Positions 18,626 through 27,146 are shown, numbered from the stretch's first letter. The stretch is 64,000 nucleotides of DNA from Roseovarius sp. (GCA_029212365.1 JARGOC010000001.1:124001-188000), one strand, 5' to 3'. Program-made: numbers and translations. Notes: generated by a model from the sequence alone, not told the origin.

Positions 18626-19082
18626 TTAGCAGTCCTTTCATCAAGGGTGTCCAGTGGTCGGAAGTCCAGTTGAACCGGATGACACGCGCATCATCATCTG
18701 CGCCAGGATCAAGCGCAACAGACAACGCGGATGCAGGTGCCAAATCCGCCAAACGGTCGGGCCATTCTACCAGACAGATCGCGTCATCAAAGGCCTGGAT
18801 CAAGCCGAGCTCTTCTATTTCGGTTGTATCAGTAAGGCGATAGAGATCGGCATGCCAGATCTCGGAGTGCCGGGCATTGTACGTCTGAACCAACGTAAAG
18901 GTGGGCGAGGGTATATCCTCGGGCTGGTGCAGAGAGGCCTGGATCAGGCAGCGCGCAAAATGAGATTTTCCGGCGCCCACATCACCGGTCAGCAAAATAA
19001 CATCCCCCGGCTTTAGCTGCGCTGAAAGGAACTTTGCGAGCTGGCATGTTTGCTCAGGGCTGTCGGAGAGATAAGTGATCAT
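18618..19082 (-). CDS. tsaE: tRNA t6A modification ATPase TsaE
   Basis: TsaE is the small ATPase that works with TsaB and TsaD in forming N6-threonylcarbamoyladenosine at tRNA position 37. The 154-residue product has Walker A LTGDVGAGKSHFAR, the SPTFTLVQTY segment, the HADLYRL motif and the LVEWPDRL block. tsaD is also in the window (about 11 kb away), but tsaB is not. It is the first gene of the leftward tsaE-amgK-murU-addB-addA run. The short upstream gap of 40 bases to the PAS gene holds no clear promoter. Confidence 0.94.
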   Translation of the reverse strand: MITYLSDSPEQTCQLAKFLSAQLKPGDVILLTGDVGAGKSHFARCLIQASLHQPEDIPSPTFTLVQTYNARHSEIWHADLYRLTDTTEIEELGLIQAFDDAICLVEWPDRLADLAPASALSVALDPGADDDARVIRFNWTSDHWTPLMKGLLNA

Positions 19083-19122
19083 GGCGCGAGAATATACGCG
19101 CCAACCGGGCCTGCAAGCGTGA

Positions 19123-20640
19123 TTACTCGGCCATGGTCAGAGCGGGTGCTTCGGCATGTGCCGCTACTTTGGTAAAGGAGAGCATGCGCATTCCGCCGGG
19201 TAGGGTTTTGATCCGGTATTGAAACTGATGACCTGCCCGTGAATTTATTTGCCGGTCCAAGCTTGTACCATGTGGGATGGTACCGTCTCGCAGGTTTGCC
19301 TCAAACTGGGCCCAAAGGGTATCGCTGTGAAACTGATCACGGCAGGCGCTGATCAGAGTGCCAACCGACATATCCACAAAACTATTGCCAGGATCAATTT
19401 TGATCAGATCAGTAGCCGCGGTGTTGCACAGCATGATCAGATCATTGGGGGCGATCACGACGATGGCATGATCCAACCCGTCAATCACCGATTGGCCAAG
19501 GTCTATCTGAGTGCGGAATTGTTGAGTTTTGAGGATTTCAGCAGAAATATCCTCAAACAAAAACGCCACGGCACCATCTGGATGAGGCCGCCCGGTGACC
19601 CGATAGGTCACACCACCTGGAAGGTTCCAGATTTCCAGGTAACGGCCTTCATTTGCTTTGGCGATCACGTCGCGGATCTGTGTACGCATACTGGCGTAAT
19701 TCTTGGGTTCAGGAAGCACCTGGCGTTCACGCAGTTCATCAAAAAAACGGATCACGTCAGGTCGCGCACTCAGAAAAGTGACTGCCAAGCCTGTGAGATC
19801 AACCAAAGCAGGATTGAAAAGGGCCAGCTGTCGGTTTTTGTCGAAAACGGCCAATCCGGTGGTCAGGCTTGCGAAGGTTTTGGTCAATGTCTGAACAAAA
19901 TCGCGCTGGGCTGATTCCGCCTGGATCACCTGATCAATTTCTGTGGCAAAATGCAGAGTGGAGGAATTGCCAATGTCATGGGATGTGACTTCATACCAAT
20001 TGGGTTGCTCACCATCGGCTTTTGGGACCGAAAAACGAGAGGATGCCGTTCCTGTTTGGGTCGGCAGATCATCCAGCGCGCGCTCGATCAAGGTGCTAGG
20101 CGCATTTTTCCAAATCAACTGGCCAGCTGCATTGGTCTTCCAAATCGGAAAGGGTGCGTGATCCAAAACGTCTTGTGCTTCGTTCATCGTGCGCGCGACC
20201 TCATCTGCTGCAAAACAAGCCGCTGGTGATGGCACCAAGGGATCAAGCAAAGTCATTCGTGTAAATTGGCCACTGCGGGTCAGTGTCAATTTGGATTGCG
20301 CACCTGGAACATGGTTTTCATAGTGGTGTTCTGTGTCTTCGCCTAAGGATTGCAGATTGAGGGGTAACGCACCAAACTGTCCGCCCAGCCAATTTCGAAA
20401 CTCAGACCAACTGCTCAAATTTTCCAAATTGGGCAGGTGAGGGGCGAGGTCTTTGACGTCGTGATCCGTCAGCGTGTGATCGCAAAACAGAAAACTGTTG
20501 GTGCGCGCTGGGTGATTTGCGTTGTCTTGGGCAGACTGGCGGCGTTGGTCGAGCAAACCTGTAAACCACAGAACCAAAATTGATGCCGCAGACGACACCA
20601 TAAGTAACCCCAATACGACAGGGAAGCTGAGCACACCCAT
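19123..20640 (-). CDS. membrane-anchored multi-PAS protein without output domain
   Basis: The 505-residue protein has one N-terminal membrane helix (about residues 4-26, PVVLGLLMVSSAASILVLWF), a region with little homology, then PAS-type domains: roughly residues 165-225 (LDHAPFPIWKTNAAGQLIWKN), 245-355 (a PAS-7-like block with TGLAVFDKNRQLALFNPALVDLTGL and WNLPGGVTYRVTGRPHPDGAVAFLFEDIS) and 370-480 (VIDGLDHAIVVIAPNDLIMLCN). No histidine-kinase, GGDEF, EAL or DNA-binding domain follows; the chain ends soon after the last PAS. A perfect CtrA box upstream suggests cell-cycle or motility control. It lies beside regB but is separated by 98 bases. Confidence 0.8.
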   Translation of the reverse strand: MGVLSFPVVLGLLMVSSAASILVLWFTGLLDQRRQSAQDNANHPARTNSFLFCDHTLTDHDVKDLAPHLPNLENLSSWSEFRNWLGGQFGALPLNLQSLGEDTEHHYENHVPGAQSKLTLTRSGQFTRMTLLDPLVPSPAACFAADEVARTMNEAQDVLDHAPFPIWKTNAAGQLIWKNAPSTLIERALDDLPTQTGTASSRFSVPKADGEQPNWYEVTSHDIGNSSTLHFATEIDQVIQAESAQRDFVQTLTKTFASLTTGLAVFDKNRQLALFNPALVDLTGLAVTFLSARPDVIRFFDELRERQVLPEPKNYASMRTQIRDVIAKANEGRYLEIWNLPGGVTYRVTGRPHPDGAVAFLFEDISAEILKTQQFRTQIDLGQSVIDGLDHAIVVIAPNDLIMLCNTAATDLIKIDPGNSFVDMSVGTLISACRDQFHSDTLWAQFEANLRDGTIPHGTSLDRQINSRAGHQFQYRIKTLPGGMRMLSFTKVAAHAEAPALTMAE

Positions 20641-20686
20641 GTTTTTACCTTTGACCAGTTATCAGGCTTAAGGTGGGTATCTCTGG

Positions 20687-20701
20687 TTAACACGAAGTTA
20701 A
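20687..20701. promoter_or_regulatory. CtrA binding box TTAA-N7-TTAA
   Basis: TTAACACGAAGTTAA matches the CtrA consensus TTAA-N7-TTAA exactly and lies 47-61 bases before the PAS gene start, in the only non-coding gap there. Because the box is symmetrical it could act on either strand, but the only gene start nearby belongs to the PAS protein. Confidence 0.6.
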
Positions 20702-20738
20702 CGTGCGGTAAATAAACATAAATTTAGTTCAATTATGT

Positions 20739-22127
20739 CTAAAAATGTTGGTTTTTTCCAAGTGCAGTACGCTCCTGAGCTGTACTGCTCTCAAGTTTGG
20801 CGCGTGACCAGCTCACTTCTACCACAGCGCCGGTCCGATCTGCATGGCTGGCCTGTGAGTGAAAGGAATCAAATCCGTTGGCAAAACTCAGCTCGGCCCC
20901 CGAGCGTTCCAGCAGCGTTTTTGCAATGAACAGGCCCAGACCCATGCCCTCATATTCTGGACGATTGGGGTCACTGGGTTGTGAGCTGTGACGCACGAAA
21001 GGCTCGCCAATGCGATCCAGCATACCGGGTGGATAACCCTGCCCGTTGTCCATGATGCGCACCGTGATTGATAGGGGCGTCCAGCTGGTTTCAACCCAGA
21101 TGGTATCTTGGGCAAAATCCACGGCATTTTGTATCAAATTACGAAGGCCATGAATAATTTCGGGTTGGCGTTGCACGATTGGTGGCGCGTTGTTTGGGCT
21201 CGCTTGGACACCATGTTGAAAGTGAATAACAATGCCGCGGTCCATATGCGGCTGTGCGGCCTCTTCGATGAGGGCGCTAAAAGGGGCGGTACGCATGTGC
21301 AAATCATCTTTGCCCGCCCGGCCCATAGAGCGCATGATATCACGGCACCGATCGGCTTGTTCTGATATCAAGATGGCATCTTCGTGCAGTTCGGGATTGT
21401 CGGCCAGTTCTGTTGCCAATTCTGAACTGGCCAGTTTGATGGTGGCCAGTGGTGTGCCCAATTCATGCGCCGCTGCCGCCACAACACCCCCCAGGTCTGT
21501 CAACTTTTGTTCGCGGGCCAGGGCCATTTGTGTGGCCTGCAACGCATCTGACATGGCTTGCCTCTCAGAGGCGATCCGCCGCGAATAGACGCCCAAAAAG
21601 ACCACGGCAATTACAATGGCTGCCCAGTTCCCAAAGAGAAACAGATCAGGCACCCGCAGGATTAACCCCTGTTCGGTGCGCAAAGGCAAATGGACCTGCA
21701 TGAGCACCGTCACGATGAGGGTTGCCATGATGCCCAGAAAAATTGTGGACCGCGACGACAGAGCCGCGGCTGTGGCCATCACTGGCCCGGCAATCAGAAC
21801 TGAAAAAGGATTATTCAACCCGCCTGTCAGGTACAACATCAGCCCCAGCTGCAACATGTCATAGAGCACGATGAGCAGAGTTTCACTTTCACTCAGACGT
21901 TTGTTTTTTGGATAGATGAACACAGCCACCAGATTGGTGATCACTGACACGCCGATCACCAGATAAAGCAGGCCAATATTAAGTGTCAGATCATACATTT
22001 TCTGGGCAATGATAAGCGCCGAAATCTGGCCAAAAATCGCCCACCACCGCAGCAATACCAGTGTGCGCAACCGAATCCAGTTGTGGTGCTGGCGCGGTTT
22101 CAGCATCCCATGTGAACTATCTGTCAT
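20739..22127 (-). CDS. regB: redox sensor histidine kinase RegB/PrrB
   Basis: RegB senses the redox state of the respiratory chain and phosphorylates RegA, controlling respiration, CO2 and N2 fixation and, where present, photosynthesis genes. The 462-residue product has six N-terminal membrane helices, the ubiquinone-binding GGLNNPF (residues 102-108), the phospho-acceptor His221 in AAAAHELGTPLATIKL, and the redox-active cysteine equivalent, Cys261, in QADRCRDIMRSMGRAGKDD. The ATPase domain has LIQNAVDFA, DNGQGYPPG and GMGLGLFIAKTLL. senC and regA are divergent from it, the classic arrangement. Confidence 0.96.
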   Translation of the reverse strand: MTDSSHGMLKPRQHHNWIRLRTLVLLRWWAIFGQISALIIAQKMYDLTLNIGLLYLVIGVSVITNLVAVFIYPKNKRLSESETLLIVLYDMLQLGLMLYLTGGLNNPFSVLIAGPVMATAAALSSRSTIFLGIMATLIVTVLMQVHLPLRTEQGLILRVPDLFLFGNWAAIVIAVVFLGVYSRRIASERQAMSDALQATQMALAREQKLTDLGGVVAAAAHELGTPLATIKLASSELATELADNPELHEDAILISEQADRCRDIMRSMGRAGKDDLHMRTAPFSALIEEAAQPHMDRGIVIHFQHGVQASPNNAPPIVQRQPEIIHGLRNLIQNAVDFAQDTIWVETSWTPLSITVRIMDNGQGYPPGMLDRIGEPFVRHSSQPSDPNRPEYEGMGLGLFIAKTLLERSGAELSFANGFDSFHSQASHADRTGAVVEVSWSRAKLESSTAQERTALGKNQHF

Positions 22128-22233
22128 CTGCGCTAACTCGCCTCATTGAAAGTTCTGTCAGCGATGCTAGTTGTTCCCCAAGACAAGGCCAAGGCCTAGC
22201 CTGTGAATTGGTCTGAATCCTCAGGAGAGTAAA

Positions 22234-22863
22234 ATGACCCGGATTTTTGCAATTGGTGCAACTGTTGTTGTCGTGGTTTTGTTGGGTGGACTGTATGTCA
22301 TGACATCCGGCTCTGGTGGAGATGACCCGTTTGGCCCGTGCCGCTCTGCCCAGATTGCTGGCGGTGCCGATCAGATTGGCGGACCTTTTACACTGGTTGA
22401 TGAGGATGGTCAGACCGTGACCGATGCGCAGGTGATTGACCAACCCAGTCTGATCTATTTTGGGTATTCTTTTTGCCCGGATGTTTGCCCAATGGATGCA
22501 GGGCGCAACGCCGAGGCTGTGGCCTTGCTGGAGGAGCGGGGCACAATAGTGAAGCCAGTGTTTATCTCAATTGATCCTGCCCGCGACACGCCAGACGTCA
22601 TGAAGGAATTCACCGATTATCTGCACCCTCGGATGTTGGGGCTGACCGGATCAGAGGAACAGGTCAAAGCTGCGAGCAAAGCCTATCGGACTTTCTATCA
22701 AAAGCAGGAACCGGAAGAGGGTGAAGAAGATTACTATCTGGTGGATCATTCGACCTTCTCCTATTTGGTTTTGCCGGAACATGGCTTTGTTGAGTTTTTC
22801 CGCCGATCAATTGAGGCCGAGGAAATGGCCGATCAGATTCAGTGTTTCGTGGATGCTGGATAG
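22234..22863 (+). CDS. senC: SCO1/SenC family copper chaperone
   Basis: SenC (PrrC) is a membrane-anchored thioredoxin-fold copper protein that helps assemble the CuA/CuB centres of cytochrome oxidase and modulates RegB signalling. The 209-residue product has an N-terminal membrane helix (residues 5-24), the copper-binding FCPDVCP (Cys81, Cys85) and the distal histidine in VDHSTFSYLV. A good ribosome binding site (CAGGAGAG) precedes the ATG. It is divergent from regB and 75 bases before regA. One extra cysteine near residue 36 (PFGPC) lies just after the anchor. Confidence 0.94.
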   Translation: MTRIFAIGATVVVVVLLGGLYVMTSGSGGDDPFGPCRSAQIAGGADQIGGPFTLVDEDGQTVTDAQVIDQPSLIYFGYSFCPDVCPMDAGRNAEAVALLEERGTIVKPVFISIDPARDTPDVMKEFTDYLHPRMLGLTGSEEQVKAASKAYRTFYQKQEPEEGEEDYYLVDHSTFSYLVLPEHGFVEFFRRSIEAEEMADQIQCFVDAG

Positions 22864-22937
22864 CCTGCTTGTTTGACGCCGACCCTTGCGCGCGTTTAGG
22901 ATGAACGCCACGGCAATTCACGCAGGCAGGAGGCGGC

Positions 22938-23489
22938 ATGAACGCAGATCTCGGCACCATTGGTGATGATAAATCACTTCTGCTGGTAGATGATGATGAG
23001 CCATTTCTGAGGCGTTTGGCGAAAGCCATGGAAAAGCGCGGTTTTGAAGTGGAGACGGCAGGCTCTGTTGCGGCGGGCACGGCCATTGCTACAGCGCGAC
23101 CTCCGGCTTTTGCTGTGTGTGATTTGCGTCTGGAAGATGGCAATGGGTTGGATGTGGTGGAAGTTATCCGTGAAAAACGCCCGGATTCCCGAATAGTTGT
23201 ACTGACGGGCTATGGCGCGATAGCCACGGCGGTGGCCGCCGTGAAAATCGGCGCGACGGATTACCTGTCAAAGCCAGCGGATGCGACTGATATCACCAAC
23301 GCTTTGTTGGCCTCCGGAGACGATATGCCCCCGCCCCCGGAAAATCCGATGAGCGCGGATCGCGTGCGCTGGGAACATATTCAACGGGTGTATGAGCTGT
23401 GTGATCGCAATGTTTCCGAAACCGCCCGACGGCTGAACATGCACCGGCGGACGTTGCAGCGCATCCTGGCCAAACGTTCACCCAAGTAG
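22938..23489 (+). CDS. regA: response regulator RegA/PrrA
   Basis: RegA is the global redox response regulator phosphorylated by RegB. The 183-residue protein has an N-terminal receiver domain with the acidic pocket LLVDDDE, phospho-acceptor Asp62 in VCDLRLEDGNG and Lys in DYLSKPAD; then a short proline linker (MPPPPENP); and a Fis-type helix-turn-helix at the C-terminus (NVSETARRLNMHRRTLQRIL), almost invariant in this family. The ribosome binding site is strong (CAGGAGG). A long inverted repeat begins 17 bases after the stop. Confidence 0.96.
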   Translation: MNADLGTIGDDKSLLLVDDDEPFLRRLAKAMEKRGFEVETAGSVAAGTAIATARPPAFAVCDLRLEDGNGLDVVEVIREKRPDSRIVVLTGYGAIATAVAAVKIGATDYLSKPADATDITNALLASGDDMPPPPENPMSADRVRWEHIQRVYELCDRNVSETARRLNMHRRTLQRILAKRSPK

Positions 23490-23505
23490 GTTGGGTTTTA
23501 GGGAT

Positions 23506-23556
23506 GCCCCTTTTGAGGGCGCTCCCACCCGCCCACCCCGCGCCCCCAAAAGGGGC
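23506..23556. repeat. long inverted repeat after regA
   Basis: A 17-base arm (23506-23522, beginning GCCCCTTTTGAGG) pairs with 23540-23556 at 16 of 17 positions, with a 17-base cytosine-rich loop. It lies in the 150-base gap between regA and the convergent GNAT gene. No T tract follows on either strand, so it is not a canonical intrinsic terminator, although a transcript-stabilising or bidirectional terminator role is likely. Confidence 0.6.
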
Positions 23557-23639
23557 GGCGCTTTGATACATGGCATGGGATTGATGTCACAGGGCGGTGC
23601 CTCCGGCGGGGAGACTTTTGGCAAGAAGATGGAAGTTGC

Positions 23640-24125
23640 TCACAGATCAAAGCGTTTAGAGACTTTATCCACGAGGGTGCCATCATCAAGTGAGATGTTG
23701 TGATCCAGTTTGTAGTCTTCAAATCCCCGGCTTTGGTAATAGGCCAGACCGCCTGTGTTGTCAGCGCGGATCGTGGCATTGATCCATCTGAATCCAAGTG
23801 TGCGGGCGGCGGAACAGCTGTGCTCAAAGAGAGCTGATCCGATGCCCATTTGTGCGTGTCCAAGGGCAGTGAACGTGCCGATATCACAAGCCTCGGGCGG
23901 AAGTTTGTCATGTGGTTCAAGGAGCTGAAAGCCGAGCAGGGTGCCTGTGTCATCCTCGGCGATGAGCCAGGCAGATTTACCCGGATAAGCCTGCATAAAG
24001 GTGATGAGAGTATTGCGATCCACCGGAGTGGTATGCGCCGTGGTGCCGCCTTTTGCGATGATGGCATTCAGCAGATCGACCATGGCGGATGCATCCATCG
24101 GGCCAGCGTTGCGCACATGGATCAT
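23640..24125 (-). CDS. GNAT family N-acetyltransferase
   Basis: The 161-residue protein shows the GNAT fold: an N-terminal helix pair (AMVDLLNAIIAKGGTTAHT), the strand block SAWLIAEDDTGTLLGFQLL, the acetyl-CoA loop region ALGHAQMGIGSALFEHSCSAARTLG (the Q/RxxGxG/A motif as QMGIGSA) and YYQSRGFEDYK near the end. The resemblance is closest to the phosphinothricin/RimI-like group, but the acceptor cannot be told. Its start overlaps the HD hydrolase gene by one base, giving a two-gene leftward operon between regA and ahcY. Confidence 0.87.
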   Translation of the reverse strand: MIHVRNAGPMDASAMVDLLNAIIAKGGTTAHTTPVDRNTLITFMQAYPGKSAWLIAEDDTGTLLGFQLLEPHDKLPPEACDIGTFTALGHAQMGIGSALFEHSCSAARTLGFRWINATIRADNTGGLAYYQSRGFEDYKLDHNISLDDGTLVDKVSKRFDL

Positions 24126-24769
24126 CAGAGGCGTTCCAGCAATGTTTGGTGACGCGCGGTGAAGTCGGCACGCGCCTGCATAGGAGCGCGAAGCACAATG
24201 TCGAGCCCTTTGACCATATCAGGATCAGGAGCACCGAAGAACTTGTTGGCTTCGTCAGTGGTGAAGCCAGCGATGCCGGTGGCCTCCATCCAGGCGCTGA
24301 TTTTGTCAGCCTTTTTGATCTGTCTTTTCACAGCCAAGGGAACGGCGGCCGGCAGGCCAAAGCGCAGGTGGATCGCAGCAGAAAGGCGTTTGTCCAATTC
24401 GTCATAGCCCGGTCCAACGGCGGATTTTACCGGTGAGATCATATCCCCAATCACATATTCTGGCGCATCGTGCAGAAGGGCTGCTAGCTGCCATTTGGGA
24501 TCAGGTTTTGGCGTCATCCGGGTGTACAGAGTTTCCACCAAAAGCGAATGTTCAGCCACTGAATAGGCAAAATCTCCCAAGGTTTGCCCATTCCAGCGAG
24601 CAACAAAAGCCAGGCCATGGGCGATATCCTCAATCTCAATATCCAGCGGCGTGGGGTCCAACAGATCAAGCCTGCGACCCGAAAGCATTTTCTGCCAGGC
24701 ACGGGGGGGTTTGGGCACGGGAACTCCTGAAGTCTGGTATTGTGCGTCTGCCAGAGATAGCCGCGTCAA
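24125..24769 (-). CDS. HD domain phosphohydrolase (YfbR-like)
   Basis: The 214-residue protein carries the HD metal site: His in AYSVAEHSLLVETL, the His-Asp pair in ALLHDAPEYVIGDM and a downstream Asp in IKKADKISAWME. The N-terminal SGRRLDLLDPTPLDIEIEDIAHGLA block is typical of a family annotated as HD hydrolases related to the 5'-nucleotidase YfbR. A nucleotide substrate is likely but unproven. It is the upstream member of a two-gene operon with the GNAT gene and is divergent from ahcY across 203 bases. Confidence 0.85.
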   Translation of the reverse strand: MTRLSLADAQYQTSGVPVPKPPRAWQKMLSGRRLDLLDPTPLDIEIEDIAHGLAFVARWNGQTLGDFAYSVAEHSLLVETLYTRMTPKPDPKWQLAALLHDAPEYVIGDMISPVKSAVGPGYDELDKRLSAAIHLRFGLPAAVPLAVKRQIKKADKISAWMEATGIAGFTTDEANKFFGAPDPDMVKGLDIVLRAPMQARADFTARHQTLLERL

Positions 24770-24910
24770 TCAGACAATGCAAAGCACAGGTTACGACGTA
24801 TGCGATTGTTCCGGTATATTTGCATAAAGGTTGCCCAGCCAAAACAGTCGCCTGACTCCGGGATTCCGCTGATAAACACCTTGCTGAGGGCGTGTCGCAG
24901 TAATCCTGCA

Positions 24911-24939
24911 TTGCTCAACCCATGACCCGGTGCTATTTG
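24911..24939 (+). promoter_or_regulatory. weak candidate promoter of ahcY
   Basis: TTGCTC (24911-24916) and TATTTG (24934-24939) are 17 bases apart and would start transcription about 27 bases before the ahcY ATG. Each hexamer matches only half the consensus. Between 24770 and 24910 I see no gene. Confidence 0.3.
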
Positions 24940-24972
24940 CCTAGCGAAATCGTATTGTAAGGAGCCAACCCC

Positions 24973-26364
24973 ATGGCGAATGACTACATTGTAAAAGACA
25001 TCAGCCTGGCGGCGTTTGGCCGCAAGGAACTGGACATTGCAGAAACTGAAATGCCGGGCCTTATGTCTCTCCGTGCTGAGTACGGCGAAAGCAAACCGCT
25101 GAAGGGTGCCCGGATTGTTGGCAGCTTGCACATGACCATCCAAACCGCCGTTTTGATTGAAACGCTGGTGGTTCTTGGTGCTGATGTGCGCTGGGCCTCG
25201 TGCAATATTTTCTCAACTCAGGATCACGCAGCCGCGGCCATTGCCGAAGGTGGCACGCCTGTGTTCGCCATCAAGGGCCAGACGCTGGAAGAGCATTGGG
25301 ATTATCTGGACAAGTCCTTCATGTTCCCCGAGGGCGCAAACCTGATCCTTGACGATGGCGGTGATGCAACTTTGTATGTTCTGCTGGGTGCGCGCGTTGA
25401 AGAAGGCGAAACCGATCTGATCGAAACGCCTACATCGGAAGAAGAAGAAGCGATCTTTGCACAGATCAAAAAGCGTATGGCTCAAACTCCTGGCTGGTTT
25501 GTGAAAACCCGCGCTGACATTCAGGGCGTATCGGAAGAAACAACAACCGGTGTTCACCGCTTGTATGATCTGCACAAGAAGGGTCAGCTGCCTTTCCCAG
25601 CAATCAACGTGAACGACAGTGTGACCAAATCGAAATTCGACAACAAATACGGTTGTAAGGAATCGCTGGTTGACGGCATTCGCCGCGCCACTGACACCAT
25701 GATGGCCGGCAAGGTTGCTGTGGTCATGGGTTATGGCGATGTGGGCAAAGGCTCGGCTGCGTCGCTGAGCGGTGCTGGTGCACGTGTGAAAGTCACCGAA
25801 GTTGATCCGATCTGCGCGCTGCAAGCCGCCATGGACGGGTTTGAAGTGGTCGTGCTGGAAGATGTTGTGGCTGATGCCGATATCTTCATCACAACCACCG
25901 GCAACAAAGACGTGATCCGCATTGAGCATATGCGCGAAATGAAAGACATGGCGATCGTTGGCAACATCGGCCACTTTGATAATGAAATTCAGGTGGCTGC
26001 GCTGAAAAACGCCAAATGGACCAACATCAAAGAACAGGTGGACATGATCGAAATGCCCAATGGGCACCGTTTGATCCTGCTTTCTGAGGGTCGTTTGCTG
26101 AACCTTGGTAATGCCACTGGCCACCCATCGTTCGTAATGTCTGCATCTTTCACCAATCAGGTTCTGGCCCAGATCGAGCTGTGGACCAAAGGTGACGACT
26201 ATGACAACCAGGTCTATATCTTGCCCAAACATCTGGATGAAAAGGTAGCCCGCTTGCATCTGGACCGCATCGGCGTGAAGCTGACCGAAATGAAGCCTGA
26301 TCAGGCGTCGTATATCGGAGTGAATGTTGATGGTCCCTACAAGCCGGAACACTACCGTTACTAA
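24973..26364 (+). CDS. ahcY: adenosylhomocysteinase
   Basis: AhcY hydrolyses S-adenosylhomocysteine to adenosine and homocysteine, clearing the product inhibitor of methyltransferases. The 463-residue product has family length, with the substrate-binding [17 protein letters not shown] segment, the NAD-binding [14 protein letters not shown], the TGNKDVI loop, and the C-terminal KPEHYRY that completes the NAD site of the partner subunit. The ribosome binding site is AAGGAG. The gene ends in a strong terminator. Linkage to regB-senC-regA is known from Rhodobacter capsulatus. Confidence 0.97.
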   Translation: MANDYIVKDISLAAFGRKELDIAETEMPGLMSLRAEYGESKPLKGARIVGSLHMTIQTAVLIETLVVLGADVRWASCNIFSTQDHAAAAIAEGGTPVFAIKGQTLEEHWDYLDKSFMFPEGANLILDDGGDATLYVLLGARVEEGETDLIETPTSEEEEAIFAQIKKRMAQTPGWFVKTRADIQGVSEETTTGVHRLYDLHKKGQLPFPAINVNDSVTKSKFDNKYGCKESLVDGIRRATDTMMAGKVAVVMGYGDVGKGSAASLSGAGARVKVTEVDPICALQAAMDGFEVVVLEDVVADADIFITTTGNKDVIRIEHMREMKDMAIVGNIGHFDNEIQVAALKNAKWTNIKEQVDMIEMPNGHRLILLSEGRLLNLGNATGHPSFVMSASFTNQVLAQIELWTKGDDYDNQVYILPKHLDEKVARLHLDRIGVKLTEMKPDQASYIGVNVDGPYKPEHYRY

Positions 26365-26392
26365 GCAATAAATCAGTTTTTAGCTGGTGATG

Positions 26393-26426
26393 GGCGTCTG
26401 TCTTTTGACAGGCGCCTTTGCTTTTT
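26393..26426 (+). terminator. Rho-independent terminator of ahcY
   Basis: GGCGTCTGTC (26393-26402) pairs with GACAGGCGCC (26407-26416), ten pairs with one G-U, over a TTTT loop, followed by TTTGCTTTTT. Confidence 0.85.
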
Positions 26427-26650
26427 CAGCGCCATCAATCAATGGTGTTAAAAGACCCTAGAAGATGAACGACACCACGTTGCAGCAGCTTGGTTTTCAG
26501 ATCACTGCCATGGCCCACCACGAAGAACAGCATGGCCAGCCCGCCATCAACGCCGCCCGCGAGATCAAGCAGCCATGCACCCGCTGATGCGATACAAGAT
26601 GTGGAAAGTGACCCTACGTTTCAGGGGGAGAAAGTGAGAAAATTTTCCCT
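26427..26650. other. stretch without a recognisable intact gene
   Basis: Between the ahcY terminator and the DUF2853 gene (387 bases in all from 26365) I see no intact gene. The plus-strand frames here have atypical composition. The minus strand has an open stretch that resembles protein sequence but lacks a start (listed separately). Confidence 0.5.
26435..26620 (-). pseudogene. possible gene remnant (start-less open frame)
   Basis: This 61-codon minus-strand frame between two stops reads like a protein tail (for example GGVDGGLAMLFFVVGHGSDL and LLQRGVVHLLGSFNTID), but has no usable start codon near its beginning and no ribosome binding site. It may be the decayed 3' end of a lost gene, or a chance frame opposite the ahcY-DUF2853 gap. 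I do not recognise the family. Confidence 0.2.
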
Positions 26651-26678
26651 TTGTGCAACTCTCATCTGCCGTTATCGT
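26651..26678 (+). promoter_or_regulatory. weak candidate promoter of the DUF2853 gene
   Basis: TTGTGC (26651-26656) and TATCGT (26673-26678) are 16 bases apart, 74 bases before the ATG at 26752. The call is by eye, with no supporting element. Confidence 0.3.
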
Positions 26679-26751
26679 GCTGGCAGCGCCCGAGCAGGGC
26701 GGTACATCAATTGAAATTCCGGCACATGGCCGGCCTCGTGGGAGAAGCCTT

Positions 26752-27093
26752 ATGGGAAAACGCGACGACCTTATCGCGCAATATGCGGACGATCTGAAAA
26801 ACAAATGTGGGATGACCCCCGATATGGACCTTTTGACGAAGGTTACTATCGGTTGTGGCCCTGCAATTTATAATGCTGACGCCTCTACAGTGGCTGGCAG
26901 CCAGCCGTCCGAGCTGGAAACCGTCAAGGATAACTTCCTGATCAAGAAACTGGGCCTGGCCGATGGCCCGCAGTTGATGGATGGCATCAATCAAGCTTTG
27001 CAAACCTATGGCCAGTCCGAGCGCAACAAGTACCGCGCCGTTGTATATTACATGCTGACCAAACATTTCGGCAAAGAGTCGGTCTACAGCTAA
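26752..27093 (+). CDS. DUF2853 family small protein
   Basis: The 113-residue product starts at the ATG at 26752 (MGKRDDLIAQYADDLKNKCG), with GGGAG eight bases upstream; the frame is open further upstream, but without family resemblance. It matches the DUF2853 pattern: DDLIAQYADDL at the start, CGPAIYNADASTVAGSQPSELETVK in the middle and KYRAVVYYMLTKHF at the end. The family is soluble, helical and of unknown function, common in marine alphaproteobacteria. It is a single-gene unit with its own terminator. Confidence 0.85.
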   Translation: MGKRDDLIAQYADDLKNKCGMTPDMDLLTKVTIGCGPAIYNADASTVAGSQPSELETVKDNFLIKKLGLADGPQLMDGINQALQTYGQSERNKYRAVVYYMLTKHFGKESVYS

Positions 27094-27116
27094 GCCAGAC
27101 CTCTTTTGACGTTATA

Positions 27117-27146
27117 AACGCTCGCCTGTTTTTGGCGGGCGTTTTT
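27117..27146 (+). terminator. Rho-independent terminator of the DUF2853 gene
   Basis: AACGCTCGCC (27117-27126) pairs with GGCGGGCGTT (27134-27143), ten pairs with one G-U, over a 7-base loop, running into five T residues. Confidence 0.85.

Noticed and set aside
24878-24920. Possible SAH riboswitch upstream of ahcY
   Set aside because: A GAGG-GCG-like core and a GCTCA are present, but the closing stem has only four pairs and no complementary pseudoknot partner is visible; a candidate promoter would also lie inside it.
26490-26714. Plus-strand open frame in the ahcY-DUF2853 gap
   Set aside because: Composition is unlike the neighbours, it overlaps the DUF2853 leader and it lacks a ribosome binding site.
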